Source: Phlebopus portentosus (Eukaryota > Basidiomycota > Agaricomycetes > Boletales > Boletinellaceae). From it: a stretch of DNA of 64,000 nt. Location: contig JAYXKI010000004.1 of assembly GCA_037892935.1 (NCBI GenBank), positions 930,001 through 994,000 on the forward strand. The letters are read 5' to 3'. Below the pieces are notes generated by a model, which was given only the letters and a program-made list of their open reading frames with translations, did not search any database and was not told the DNA's origin. Below are positions 36,083 through 49,406 of the stretch, piece by piece. Both the position numbers and the translations under genes were made by a program. Position 1 is the first letter of the stretch; each line of letters begins with the position of its first letter.

Positions 36083-38082
36083 AACGTCGTCCTTCAAACG
36101 TTCATTGATGGATTAGTTATAGCAGACTGAAATGTGGCGGTAGAGCAAAGTGAGAGGCTGAAAGGCCGATACTCACTTCAAATTGTTGATTTGACAATGC
36201 GCGAATCCATTATCCAAGAAGGATATGGAACGCCACATTCTGCCTGTTTATACATAGAGTACGAAGAGATCGCGCAGCAGTAACTCGCCTGGCTCTGCAG
36301 CCACTGATTAGGCTTGTGGTTGCCAGCCCGACAATAACCTAAATGTAAAAGTCCACCAAAATCAAATCCGGATCTGAGCCACTGGAATAGGCTGATATTG
36401 ATCTACAGCAAAGCGATCAGTCATCTCGTTCACAGATAATTGGGAGCACTGGTCACTTGCCTTTACACCACAAAACCTTTCCAGATGTATGCACTTGCTG
36501 AATAACTTTCATTGGGCTATAAACTTTTGATGTTGTTTCGTTCCTGTGATATCGTTGACGTGGGGTCAACGGCGCGCTTAGGTAAGACAAGTTACTATTT
36601 CTGAAATAAAGTCACGTGTTGATATATAATGTGTATATTTGTAAAAGGCGTGTCAGTTACATGTTATACCAGCAACTTGTGTTTTCGGCTTCGCCAAAAA
36701 CTCTGCTGGCCATAATCTCTAGTCTTTGTTACAGGTTCTTCTGTACATCCAATTTGATATAAATCCAGCACACATACTGAGCTGAATTGTGCAAGGAGGA
36801 ATGGGATTTTTGGATGCTGATCACGATCACATTTGTTCATTGCATACATGTCCGAAGTTTTCCTTTTTTCTTCTTTTCCTTTTTTTCTGCAAGACTTGAG
36901 AAGTGCTTTAGCTGACGAGCACATATGTGTGATGCATACATGCCCTAAATTTCCCTGTTTTTTCCCCCCCACAAGGATTAATGTGTGTTGATGAAGTGGT
37001 GTGGAGGCAGATCAATCCACAGATCACAGCCGATCAAACTCCTTAGTTTAGTGGATTGACCTTGGCATCACGTGGGAAATGAGAAAAGAAGCACTCAAAT
37101 TCAAGGTCCGAATTTAGTCAGCAGTGGCTGTGTAAAAAAAGTACGTCCTGTTTTAAATATTAAGATAAAACGAACAAGACCAATTGGATGGACAACCTAC
37201 GGATGAAGTTACTAGTAAGAATGTCTACTGGTGTTTGTATGTATAACAAGTAAAATTTTTCAGTATTCGTACTAATACCACCACATGGACGGCTAGAATT
37301 GCTCGATCTTTGACGGGGCCTTCACATTACGGAATATGGTGTTCTGCCTGTCCTGAACGAACCATATACCACTGCCCCTAAGTTTGATCCTCCGACTTGC
37401 CGGACCCTCAGCGGTCATAGGTGTGACGGGCAGTCGGACTCTCGTGAGATGTGTCTTGCCGGTAATGGGCCATCTTTCGAGTACACATGACGGTATGATT
37501 CATCTTTGCCCAGACTCGATGTCCACTTCTTTACTTAAAGCTTCCAGCAGAACACCGCGATGAACACCAGTATATATATACCCCTGCGTTGTATCAACGG
37601 AATCCGAGTGTAGACGGATTGGAATATTGGATCCGATGGGCACGATGGAAGGCGTCTGGACCGAGAATCCCCTCCGTTTTCGTACTGAGGAGCAAGCGGG
37701 TACCCCAATCGACAAGGCGGCGTTGCAGGTGTTCTGTGATATAGAACTGTGGGGCTAGACGCCGAGCATCGATTGGTCGATTATGGGCGCTTTTGCTATA
37801 CAGCATCAAATCGTGCCTTCAACGAAGCAACTCACTCCGTCATGTATATAGCCTTCATATCAGCATCAGAGGACCAATCTAACATCTTTCCACCAAATCC
37901 AGCGACTGCATATCTAGGTTCATGTAGCGCGGAGGCCGTGTGCGACTCATTTCTTTGAATCTTATTTAGGCGCCCGTTCATCCTGGCTCTCTCCAGGCCA
38001 GGAATACGCTTCCCGGCTCTTACCTAGTACTTCAATCCAACCACCCACTTCACCCACCCAGTACTTGCCCTACACGATTCCC
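36083..38082. other. AT-rich region without a gene
   Basis: No supported gene in 2 kb. There are short frames, homopolymer runs around 36880-36970, and a small inverted pair (GATCAATCCAC / GTGGATTGACC) near 37008-37064. It separates the F-box gene from the helicase gene and may hold decayed repeats. Confidence 0.4.
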
Positions 38083-41000
38083 ATGTCTCTACCTCACAAG
38101 AAGACCTGTAGATTTTTCAATAGGCCCAGTGGTTGCAGGAATGGTAACCGCTGTCCCGATGAACATGAAAGGCTCCGCCAAGGACGCAACGATGGGCCGT
38201 CGTCATCCGCGGGTCGATCGTCTGGACAGAAGCCCCCGAGAGCTCCGCGGGGCAAATGCGACTTTTACTGGTCAACCGGTACCTGCAAGAGGGCCTTCGA
38301 GTGCAAGTTCGAGCACGTCCTGTCTCCTACCGCCATGAGTGAGAGGGACAATAGCGCCAGAGATGAAGTCAAGGATATTTCTAGGGACGCTTCAATGCCT
38401 TATCTCTCGGTTTCTGGACTCTCCGATCTGGCCGTATCTGGTGGAGATACGTTTCGTGATCCATCAACCGGCTTCGATCCGCAACAGACCCAGGGCTACC
38501 TTACGCGTTTCTTGAAGGATGGCTTCCGTTTCGCCTCAGCGGCCGAAATGTGTTCCTTCGCAAAGTTGCTATCAAGTGCCTCCTCTTTGAATAAGTCTTG
38601 GGTACGTTCCGATTTCTCTTATGAAACAACCTCATCTGAATGGCATGATGTCACATAAACTTCCTCAGAGCGTAGAAGATGGCCAAGTATGTAGCACTTG
38701 ATTGACCCGCATCATAATTTAACAGAGTTCCCTAGCTGTTCCTTGTCGCCATTGCATCGGTCAGTACATTTTCTGACTGCTTTGTGCTGCGGATACTGAT
38801 ACTCCTATAGGAAAACGGACGTCTTCGTTTGTCCAGTATCCTCAGTTACGAGAACGTTTCAAGCACTTCCCACTACGATTACAAGGCCCTCTCTTTCCAG
38901 CGCGGCTACTTGCCGGTTTTCCAAGTACGTAACTCCGAGTGCATTATCTTATCCCATTAATCTTCGTCCAGTACCTATCATCAAAATTCGTTGTCAACAG
39001 CACGCTCAGTCATTATGTGAAGTCAGTTGTTTTAGCTACTATTACTCGTGACCGTATTTTACGATTGCCTTCTTGTCTCTTCTAGTTCTCTATATACTGT
39101 GCTTCATCACAACATTGAACAGGTCCTGTCTCATCTGGAGACGTGTATTGCAACATATATGGGTGCGCGATCGTTCAAGGAAAAACCTTCTTCTCCCGAA
39201 TCGTCAGGTTCTAGCATATTCGGTCCCATAGTGACCGTCTTTTACGAGTGAGTTGTGGCTCCCAAATTGATATGGCACCCGACACTAATGCCTTGACGCC
39301 AGGTATCTATCGCGGTTCAAGAACGCTTTGGCGACGCATAAAGAACTTGGCATATTTGTCTTAAAGTTCGGTTCCTGGTTGGAAGGCTGGGCAAATGACA
39401 TCTCATCAGAAAGCCCGGCCTTTCAGGACACGTTGACGAATCCAGAGCAACAGCACGCGCGTAGTTTGGTCTCTGGTCACATCCAAGGCCGTATGCAAAG
39501 GGTAGTCAGCATTATTGAGCGCGAACAAGCTGGGATAGATCGCTCGGTGGCACGAAGGACCGCTCGTGATGCCGTGTCAGCCGCTCAAGCTGATGCTACG
39601 AACCTGCTGCGGACTCTTCAAACCTATTATGAGGGACCAGGAGAAGAAAGGAGTGAAGGACCACGACATGACAACGACTTTGTCGATATCGCCAGCATCA
39701 AAGTCGCTCCAACAGACGAAGAATTAATTTGCAAACTCGTCCCCTTTCTTCCCGTGAACATTCCCCACGCGCCACATCCCTTCCCCAAACAGAGTATGCA
39801 GAGACTTCTCGATATTCAGTTTCGCTTGCTTCGAGAAGAACTCCTGTAAGATCGCCTTTGGTCTCCGCTAAGTGATTTATCGATATCGTCAGCTGAACCG
39901 GGATTTCTTTCTAGTGCCGCCCTACGTACTTCTGTGCAGGTTTTATTAGACGATATGCGTGCCCCGCCTTCCAGAAAGACGCAGCTCAATGAGATCAAGA
40001 AGAAGAAAGGAGGGCGTTACAACTATCAGGATCGTCAAGACTCGGTCATGTTCAATGTATACACCGGCATAAACTTCTCAAAGATCGAGATGGATACTCG
40101 ACGCGGTCTGGTGGTAGAACATTCGCTCGATGCGCCACCAGGGAGCGCTCGCTCAGATAATACAGGCGTCAGGACAGCATATTGGGCCAATGGAAAGAGA
40201 TTGATGCAGGGCGGCTTAGTCGCTCTCTTATGGGGGCGCGGCGGTCATATCGATGTGCACCTTGGCATTCTCTGCAGCTCAAGCGACAAACTTGCAGAGT
40301 CTGCCAAAACGAGCAATAACAGGCTACTCGTTCGCGTGCAGTTCTTTGATGCCATAGTCAACTTCAAGGTCCTAGAACACATCCGAAGAAAAGACAAACC
40401 GAAGAACGAAAGGCTTTTGGTCGAGTCATCCGTGATGTTCGAGACCATCCGTCCTTTCCTTGAATCACTCAAGAGAACACCCGAGACTATTCCATTTTCT
40501 AGCTATCTGCCACATCCGGAGTCTGGATCGCTCGCCGGCGTACAGATTCATCCTCCAGCGTACTCTATGGTGCCGAACTTCGAGTTCAATCTCGAATGCC
40601 TTCGCCGAGGAGAAGATGAGGACGGTCTCCGCGGCCTACGATTGTCCACTACGAATCATACTTCTATCGAGCAGACGCGTACAGCGCTCTCGGAGAGAAG
40701 CAAACTGGATCCTAGTCAAGCGGAAGCTATGGTCAGTGCGCTTACTAAGGAAGTAGCTCTCATTCAAGGGTACGGTAGTTCGCTATCTACTTATGGAACT
40801 ATATAACTGATAGTAAATCTATTTCTATGGCTTCTCTTGTAGACCTCCGGGAACAGGAAAGGTAGAATCACCTCCCTTCCTCTGCACCACCGTTGCTAAC
40901 ATCAATACAATCAGACGTTTATTGGCGTTGAACTCATACGTGTCCTAATCGAAAATAACGTGGGACCCATTCTCCTGATCGCCTTCACGAACCATGCTTT

Positions 41001-44000
41001 AGATCACATGCTTTCTTCGGTCATTAATTCTGGAATCACTAGCAACGTGGTTCGATTAGGTGGAAGATCCGTTGACGAGACAATTAAACGATATTCGATC
41101 GAGGAACTTGAACGGTCGTCAGGACGTTCCTACTTTGACCGAGCCATGAAGAGCGAATACCGAACTATTAAGGAGACCGAAGACGAGATCATGAAATTGC
41201 TGAAGCGGGTAATTGGAATTAATGTTCCTTCCCAAGTTTTACTCAATCATATCAGCATGCTTTATCCGGATCATGTTGACCATCTCGAACTTCCTCCGCC
41301 TTGGATCCTTGAGTTGCAATCTCTGCATGGTTCCTTTCACGAAGATGAGTGGCAACAGAGCGATGCGAAAAGGCAGCGAACTGTTCGGGATTCTTCTCTG
41401 TATGCCTTCTGGAAATCATGTAGGGACCTCGAGTTTCTTAGAGATGCCCGGGCGCAAAAGATTCCGCGCACCGGTTCCCCCGCTTCCGCCAATAGATTCC
41501 ATCAACTCAGCCCGGTCTCGGATAGTGTCGACTCTCATGCTGCCGTGCTTTCTGAGGGGAGCGAAGTGGAAACACCTATGAGTGTTGACGAGGACGATTC
41601 GGGATCAACTTCTCCTCGTAGTTCCGCGTCTGAGCTTTATCGTCACAATGCATCCTTGACAGAGGGTGAAGTGTTCTTGCAGGCTCATGGCATGGTGGAT
41701 TTGCCTCAGGAACCGCTTTCCGACCGGCCACTGGAAACCCTTTTGGATGGTAGTCATTGCGATGTCTGGGAGTATTCAGCAGTTGAAAGGTCGCGCATCG
41801 ACGCACATTGGGCAGCCCAATACCGAGAGTCTGAATATGAATCGCAGAGACGGCGCTTCGAGGACCTTGTTGAAAAGCATTCAGATTTGAGACAAAGGCA
41901 GCATAATAGAGACGAGGAGGTGAGCAAAGTCGATCCTCTGCGATGACCAAAATATTCAATAGTTCACAGATACGGCTTAATATCATGCGTGATCGCAGGT
42001 TGATTGGCTGCACGACGACAGGTCTGATCATTTCCATGAGTTTTCAGCCGCAGAATTAATATAAATGTCATAGGAGCCGCGAAGCTGATCTCTTTACTAA
42101 AGGTGAAGTGCAGGCTTCGCTCTATATTATTCTCATAATTTTAACGTTACGAAAAGGGAATCACTCCCCGAGTCATGATTGTGGAAGAGGCTGGACAAGT
42201 GCTAGAATCTCACGTTCTAGCTGGTCTCATAGATTCAGTACAGCACCTTGTCCTTATTGGGGACCCGCTCCAGCTACGCCCGACTCTCAATAACTACGGT
42301 AAGCACTTTCCTCTGACACCGGACAAGTTCGACTGGATTGATGTTCTTGCTAGCACTATCGATGGACAACCCGCGAGGGAGAGAACTGTATAGATTTGAC
42401 ATGTCGCTGATGGAAAGGCTTTCGACAAGTGCATTTCCTATGTCTAGACTTGATGTCCAACGGCGCATGAGACCTGAAATATCTTCTTTGATCCGGTATG
42501 TTGCCTTTTAATTGTTTTCGGATCTATTATATATCGCTGGATTTACTGGGTAATAACAGAAAGACTTTGTACCCTGGACTAGAAGATCATGATTGCGTTC
42601 GTCAATACAAACCAGTCCGAGGCATGGGCAGAGACGTATTCTTCCTTTCGCATGGTCACCAAGAACATGGAGGAGGAGACGATTCGGTGTCCAAGCATAA
42701 CTCCTACGAGGTTCTTATACTGTCCCTCCGCGCATTTGTTTCTTATCTCTGACTGGAATGCTCAAAGGTGTCGATGATTAAGGATCTCGTGAAGTACTTG
42801 CTTCGGTCAGACTTTCCCGTCGTTTATATGTTATATCGGCACTGACAATGGTATGATAGCCAAGGATGCTACTCCTGGGAAGGAAGCATTGTCGTTCTTT
42901 GCACCTATCTTGGACAACTAGCTAGAGTTAGAGATGCTCTAAAGACAGAAATGACAGTCGTCATTGATGAGCGCGATCAAGATGCCTTGGAGAAACATGA
43001 GGGCGATGACAGTGAGGACAACGGGGTTACGGTAGAACGAGTTCATGTTACTCAGAGGGTAAGCATTGTTTCTCAGTGTTTAGAGGCCTCCCTCCCATCC
43101 TATTTATTGCACCAGGTCAGGGTCCGTTCCGTGGATAACTATCAAGGGGAGGAAGCTGATGTGAGTCAACCTGAAGTATATTGTTTCAAGATGATCGCTT
43201 ATTCTCCTAGATTGTCATCTTGTCGCTTGTGCGAAACTCTGGTGGAGGCCACGAGACTATTGAACAGGATATCATTGCTCGCCGTACGGCCCCAAGAATT
43301 GGATTCTTGAAGGTCAGTGGAGGTGCATTTCGCAGGCAAATAAATAATTGACTATGCGCAGTCTGAGAATAGGACGAACGGTAAGATCAATTTGCTGTTT
43401 GTAATGTACTCTTTAGCCTCAAATATCGCGTTACAGTCGCTCTTTCCCGTGCTCGCCTTGGACTCTACATACTTGGAAATGCCGCCGATTTCGCCTCGCA
43501 AAGCACGATGTGGTCCTCGGTCATTTCTCAGCTACAGGAAAATGGAGCAGTCGGAGATGCCATTCCTATCAAGTGTCACAGGCACCCGGAAGATATCAGG
43601 TACATTTCGAAGCCAGGTGAACTACCCAAGTCCTCCCCAGACGGTACGATACAAATATTTTTTGTTCAAGGATTGCGAATAACTGCCTTCGCATAGGTGG
43701 ATGTCTACGGAGTTGCAACACAAGACTATCGTGCGGTCACAATTGTCCTTACAAGGTACGAAATTCTTCAATTTCATTTTGGTAAACGGACTGACGAAAT
43801 CACAGTGTCATTCGGATGACGAGAATCATCGCAATGTCTTCTGCACACAACCGTGCCCGAGACTATGTCCGAAAGGTCATCCCTGTCCCAAACAATGTTC
43901 GGATGCTTGCGGAGACTGCAAGCATCCCATTCGAGATGTGATGCTTCCGTGTGGACATGTTCACAAGAGTGTCCCGTGGTCTGTAATACTTGTTCAGTGT

Positions 44001-46474
44001 TTACATCATCAGCTGACATCGCTGCAGTCACCAGATGCATGATCTTTCCGAGGTTAAGTGTACGATGAAGGTCGAGAAACAGCTTCCGACTTGTGAACAT
44101 AAGGCCCAAGTGCCGTGTTACTTTGGTGTCAGGGAGCACAAGTGTCAAGCTCTCTGTGACGGTATCTTGCCTTGCTGTGGGAAGTCCTGTAAGGCGAAGT
44201 GCCATTCGTGCCAGGATCCGGTAGCGGAGCGAGCTCTGATGCAGGTCGTTCCTCGTACTCGACATCTCGCGCACAAATGTGGTAGACCCCTTTACTGCGA
44301 ACATGCCTGTTCTGGAATTTGTGCGGCTGACCATAAGTGTGTGAACGAGTGCGAGGAGCAGTGCAGACAGTCGTGCATTCATGCAACATGTCGACTGCCG
44401 TGTTCGACTCCCTGTACCCCTTGTCAAGAGCATTGTACATGGTATGTTCCGCTTATATCTTTAGATCTCTAGATTTGATAATGGCGCTATTGCAGGAACT
44501 GTCCGCACCATTCATGCCCTGTACCCTGCGGTTCGGTAATGAACTTCCGATTGTACGTGAAGTAAACAGACATTAATGGATATTTAGGTGTGTGCACGTT
44601 TGCCATGCGATCTTCGATGCGAGAAATTACTTTCTTGCGGACATCGATGTCCATCAAGTAAGTTGTGTCAAAGCTATCTCTAAGTATCCGCATTCAACTG
44701 GCTGTTTTAGTTTGTGGAGAGGACTGCTCTGAGCAATTGTGTCTGGAATGCACTCCGAAAGAGAGACTTGGTGCGACAGCAGATCTGATCATGCAACGGT
44801 CTCTCCGGGAGCTCGATCCTTCGCGTGGTTCGACCGATGAACTTATCATCACACTTCCTGGCTGCAAGCACACGTTCACCGTCGAAACATTGGATGGACA
44901 CTGTCAGCTTCAGGACTACTACGAGCTTGATGCGAACGGGACCTGGAGAGGGTTGAAGTCGTCTGCACCAGGCTTCAAGCTTCCTCCAACATGTCCTACG
45001 TGCCGTCGTGCAATACGATCTCCCCGATATGGACGTGTTTACAAGCGTGCAGACTTAGACATCCTCGAAAGGAATGTTGCATCCCGATTGACGAAGTCGA
45101 TACATGCCATCGTTGATGACTTCAAGTCCGTTGACGCGAGGAGCTTGTGTGACTCTGTAAAAGTCGCAAGCACGTTCTTATCGCTTAGTGGATATGTCAG
45201 GTCTGAAGACGAAATTAAATCGGAAGAGAAGTCCCGATCGAAAATACTCAATAGCGAGAAAGAACTACCGGTTCCGTGGAATGCATTGGAACCAGGGAAA
45301 CACTGTCATGGTTTAAAACCTGACGTCATGAAGCAGTGGTCGAAGGAGGTATGGGTGGTGAAGGGCATTTACGAGCGGACTCTGAAGGTCGCCTCGGCCC
45401 GATCGGCGCATATGAAGGCTTGGGATTCCGCATTCTCGAGCTTGTATCGGCAAGAGATCGAGAGCGCAGTTCAGGAGCCGACAACCGCTCCTCGGCATCC
45501 TGCGGAACATGCCATGCGCGTGGCAAGGATGAAAGTTGGTATGTCGAAGCCGCTGGCAGATAAACGGTTCGTTGTCGAAGCTTTCTGGCTTACGATCGAC
45601 ATAAGGATCCTGCTCGTAAACGTGGCGCAGGAGTGGTTGACGTTGACGCCGAGACACCTTTATCCAGAACGCTTCTCATTTTTCAAGGAAGCTTGGTCTT
45701 CGTTTATCAGTTTCGTCCTCGAAACGTGCAGACGAGATGCGCGTATTGCTCTACGCATTGCTCAGGCATCCCAAAGTCGGAAGCAAGTGCTTCGTTCGAA
45801 GGTTCTGACCTTCAGCATTGAATTGGAAATCTTGAAACTGAACTTCCGCCTTTTCCGGGACGCAGTATCTACTGCATTGATTCAAGATGAGCTCATCAAA
45901 CTCGTCCAAGCTCAGCTGGAGAAGCTGGAGCTATCTGTGAATGAGGAGGATGCACGCCATCGTGAATATCGCGGGACTGGAATGGCCGATGCCGACTTCA
46001 AGCAAGTCTTCCTAGATCCTATGAACATCATACGCAAGGACCTGGCTGGCGTTGAAGAATCGATACGCTTGGGTTCGCTGTATACGCCATTGACTGATGA
46101 AGAGAAGCAACAAATTGTCGCCGGTCTGATGGCCAATATCGATTTTGGTGAGTCAATAATGCAGCTTATCGTTGCTTCGCTGACACCATCACTCTGAATA
46201 GCTTATTCGGGACACTTTTACCAGTGTTCCAATGGACACCCCTTCGTGATTGGGGATGTAAGTCGTTTCTTCTGGCCCTACTCTATTGTTCGTCGCTTAC
46301 TCTCACATTGTGTAGTGTGGAGGAGCTATGCAAACCACTCGTTGCCCTGAATGTTATGAGTTGATCGGCGGCTCGAACCATTCCCTTGTTTCGGGGAATA
46401 GGGCGAATGCTGAATTAGAGAGTATTGCCCGAGCCAATGGGGCTAGGCAGAACCCATGGCCTTGGGCTAGATGA
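38083..46474 (+). CDS. ZNFX1/NFX1-type zinc-finger superfamily 1 helicase
   Basis: An 8.4-kb gene with over twenty exons. The ATG at 38083 follows non-ATG codons. Two N-terminal CCCH fingers (C-x8-C-x5-C-x3-H) are seen: CRFFNRPSGCRNGNRCPDEH and CDFYWSTGTCKRAFECKFEH. A long helical region follows. The helicase core has Walker A GPPGTGKT, split over a 19-nt exon (40843-40861), then GCTTTGAAK, the DEAG-type Walker B VMIVEEAGQ, GDPLQLRP, RRMRPEIS, SVDNYQGEEAD and VALSRAR. Downstream lies a Cys-rich NFX1-type array (42 or more Cys in 43.8-44.7 kb). The end carries an RZ-type finger: HFYQCSNGHPF...CGGAMQ...CPEC. The order matches ZNFX1-type proteins, which act in small-RNA inheritance, antiviral sensing and, in fission yeast (Hrr1), RNAi heterochromatin. 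That role here is inference. Some exon borders (41.95-42.2 and 43.3-44.7 kb) were only spot-checked. Confidence 0.85.
40843..40861 (+). other. 19-nt micro-exon carrying the Walker A motif
   Basis: Flanked by TTGTAG and GTAGAA, with introns 40770-40842 and 40862-40914. It encodes PPGTGK of the GPPGTGKT loop. Without it the ATPase cannot work, so its inclusion could act as an on/off switch. Confidence 0.8.
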
Positions 46475-46849
46475 TACGGAATCAGAGGGATTATCCTGAC
46501 TCTCGACTAGTATCCATTGCCAAAGTTTACCAACTGCCTGTTTATCTTCGTGCCAAATCTGAAGTGTTTTAACGACGACCTTTTAGGGAAAAAGTAAAAA
46601 TAAGAAATGCGCCAGGCAAAGCCTCGATACGTATGGACCACATGTGGAAGACTAGGAGGGATGACATCAGGATGTGTCATTCCGTCGTGCTGTGGAGCTA
46701 GGCCAGTGAGAGCACGTATAAGAGATGTACACTGCAACACTGTGTACCAATAATATCATTTGGCCACCCGCATCTACATACATAAACTATAACTTGATTC
46801 AACACGATGTCTTCGAACACAGAAACAGGTAAGCTGCCGCTGAAACATC
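46475..46849. other. Intergenic between helicase gene and small acidic protein
   Basis: No coding frame supported. It probably contains the 3' UTR of the helicase gene and the promoter of the next gene. Confidence 0.4.
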
Positions 46850-47182
46850 ATGTCAAGTTCGATCAGTGACGTTGGGCTAGTCTCACAAGAGGCACGCCAG
46901 AAGACGGAGCAGACAGCTGAAGCAATCGAGTTCGATTCGCATCCAGAGCTCGTCAAGCCTGTCGGAGTGCTCGACTCAGAACATTCAACTCTAAGCGGTA
47001 AACGCTATGCGGATCGACCGGAGGGCGTAGATCAGTTTGGTGGAGAGGAGAGCGAGCGCCAGCGCGTTGATGACGCTGAGATGCAAAGCGGTTCGGGGCT
47101 ATCACAACGATTGCAGGACTACGAAGGGAACCCTGGCGGTGTCGACACGTTTGGCGGCGAAGACACTGAACGGAAGCTGTAG
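46850..47182 (+). CDS. Small acidic protein with a duplicated GVDxFGGE motif
   Basis: A single-exon frame of 110 aa from the ATG at 46850. An alternative start at 46807 with an intron cannot be phased. The protein is hydrophilic and acidic, with no signal peptide or membrane helix. Its C-terminal half contains two related 14-residue units, PEGVDQFGGEESER and PGGVDTFGGEDTER, arguing that this frame is truly coded. It resembles small, disordered, stress-type fungal proteins, but no named family is claimed. Confidence 0.5.
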   Translation: MSSSISDVGLVSQEARQKTEQTAEAIEFDSHPELVKPVGVLDSEHSTLSGKRYADRPEGVDQFGGEESERQRVDDAEMQSGSGLSQRLQDYEGNPGGVDTFGGEDTERKL

Positions 47183-47895
47183 AGTCACGGTATCGATAGC
47201 GGAAGGCACAACTTGAACTCCGAGTCGAACAGAACAAGCAACATAATCTACCAAAGTTTGTGTAATTATATCTCCCAATGTCCGTCTCAATTGGAGTGAA
47301 ATGCGCATTTCAGCTGGTAAGCGCATGCGCTTCGGCGGACCTGGAAGTGACGTAAAAGTCTGTTATTCATTCATTGATCTTGCATCAATCTCGATGGTGT
47401 TTACATAATCAAAACATGTAACAACGTACATACAGAATTCTACGCCTATGAGAATCAAACAGTCGACATGTTATTTTTGAAGCAAATACACTGAGTTTCG
47501 CTGTCTTGTCGATAAATGGACAAAATATACTATGAGAAGAATAGATGCGAGTGTTGCCAGACTAAGTATAGATAAACGACATAGGGGGAATTAGTGAGAC
47601 TGAAATTGTGATGAGTGGGGATCAGATCAGCGATGGACGCATGACCATCTGTACAGGTGACTTCTAGCATTTCGTTCGACAAACCGCAGACAACTTGGGA
47701 GTATGAAGCGTAGCGAGGCAAGACTGGTCCATAGGCAACCCTTCATAAAAGATGATTAATCACTACAATTCGTTCTGTTCTGTTTGAAGGAGCTGAGCAC
47801 GTGGATCAGTCAACAAATAGAAGCGAACCAATATGAATGCTTGTACTCACGGTCGTAGGTTTTCATCTGAATTGATAGTACCATAAATAGCAGCT
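47183..47895. other. Intergenic, no gene supported
   Basis: AT-rich, with only short frames. It separates two convergent genes. Confidence 0.4.
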
Positions 47896-48536
47896 TCAAG
47901 CAGTTGGTAGGTATTCGACAAGAAGATTCTCGACCGTTTTTATACGACACTCCAGTGCGTCCTTTCGAGCTTCCGAGATAGCTTCCCTGATCTTTTTCTT
48001 TGCTAGCGTCTTTCTGTTCTCCTCCATGTCAAGCTGCGCCTCCAACATATTTATCTTGTCAATGAGAGCACTCGTATTTCTATGGATAGCTTCCCGGATA
48101 GACTCTGAGTAGCGAAACGGCATTAGGTCGCTCGTCGAGAGAAGCAACATGGAGTAAGGCTCACCCAGACCGGGAGTGGGTTGATGACCAAACGTGTAGA
48201 CTGGTTCTCCTTGCATGTCTTCTGTCGGATTCAGTCAGACATCTTGGATGAAAGATTATCGTACGGAACCCCTGACTTACTGAATTCGTCGTCAATCTCT
48301 TTGGCAATGACCTCAAGAGAAAACGGGTTGTTGATGACAGATGACTCTGGCGTGATTGACCAGTTGTCCATCGGAGACAAAGGGGTAGAGCGAGCGTCTA
48401 ACAGTGGCACTGATCGAGAAAACGAAGTAGGCCATTCGGACGAGTGCCACACTTTGTTAGGAGCGTGTTTGAATGCCTCAGGATCACCCCATGAACGGCG
48501 GGAAATGCGGACTTCGCCCTGGCTTGACTCAACCAT
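47896..48536 (-). CDS. Unrecognised coiled-coil protein
   Basis: Two exons on the minus strand, joined at a donor near 48284 and an acceptor near 48213 so that DDEF continues as NMQGEPVYTFGHQ. The ATG at 48536 (MVESSQGEV) is the first clear start, but an upstream exon cannot be excluded because open frames continue to about 49315. The first half is Ser/Pro-rich. The second half (SESIREAIHRNTSALIDKIN, then LEAQLDMEENRKTLAKKKI) is a strongly charged helix suited to a coiled coil. No known domain recognised. Confidence 0.45.
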
Positions 48537-49406
48537 ATCGCAAAGGCAGTACTGCTGAGAGAAGAGCAATGGGAAGCAAAAGAGATGCTCCAGATCCTAT
48601 GGCAAGTTTCCCTTGATTTCTGCGTTTAAGTATTGCAGATGTGAAGGGAACCGCAGCGTAGAACAGGGGTTGCGTTAGCAATCCGCAGAGCAAAGAAGCA
48701 CACTGACTCAGTCAGTAGCTCTCGGAGTCAATATCATCCCAGCATGTCTTTCCGCGCGGCAAATTTGAGAGTGTAATCCCGAAGCGAGCCGTTGCTCAAA
48801 GAAAGGAGTTCCCGTGAAGAGTTGCGCAGTACATCCCCAGGAACGCATGCTATAGGAACCCAGCTCTCGAAAGCGATACGTGGTCTAGATTTCTGCTTCA
48901 GGATGGATGGAGACCACAGGTCACTTGGACGACCAAAGGGTAAAAATCGTACCAGTTTGAATGCCTTCAATGCAAGTACTGTGTGCACATTGAAAACATG
49001 TTGCCGCAATATTTAACCTCTGATCTCCTTATCCTGACGCTGTCTTCAGACAGACCCCATCGAATCATTGTAAGGCAGTCCCGAAGCAAATTTTTCGCTG
49101 CGCTACATCTTTCATGTGAGCCTTGAATGCAGGTTTTCAACACGCATGACAGCATCGACGTAAACTTGAAGTAAACGACCCCGACGACAAATGACAAGAA
49201 GATGAAGCTGGGATTTGCCGAATTGCGTGATCGACGTCGGGACATCCGAATCGGAAAGGACGATCATGGTGACATCATTTATGGTTTCAGGTGGTTCACT
49301 CCAAAGCCTCCTCATAAATTAATAATGAAATTATAATTCTTCGATTCCGGCTCTCAACTTCTGCTCTACTCTACGCAGGCCATTTAGCTTGATACCGAAC
49401 AACGCC
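48537..49406. other. Region with possible minus-strand exons
   Basis: Minus frames at 49112-49315 (ATG at 49315) and 48734-49009 have protein-like composition and could be upstream exons of the gene at 47896-48536 or a separate small gene. Splice joints could not be fixed, so no gene is called. Confidence 0.3.

Noticed and set aside
36664..36972. 102-codon minus frame with Lys-rich stretch
   Set aside because: The Lys run comes from a T-rich homopolymer tract; AT-rich repeat-like context and no homology.
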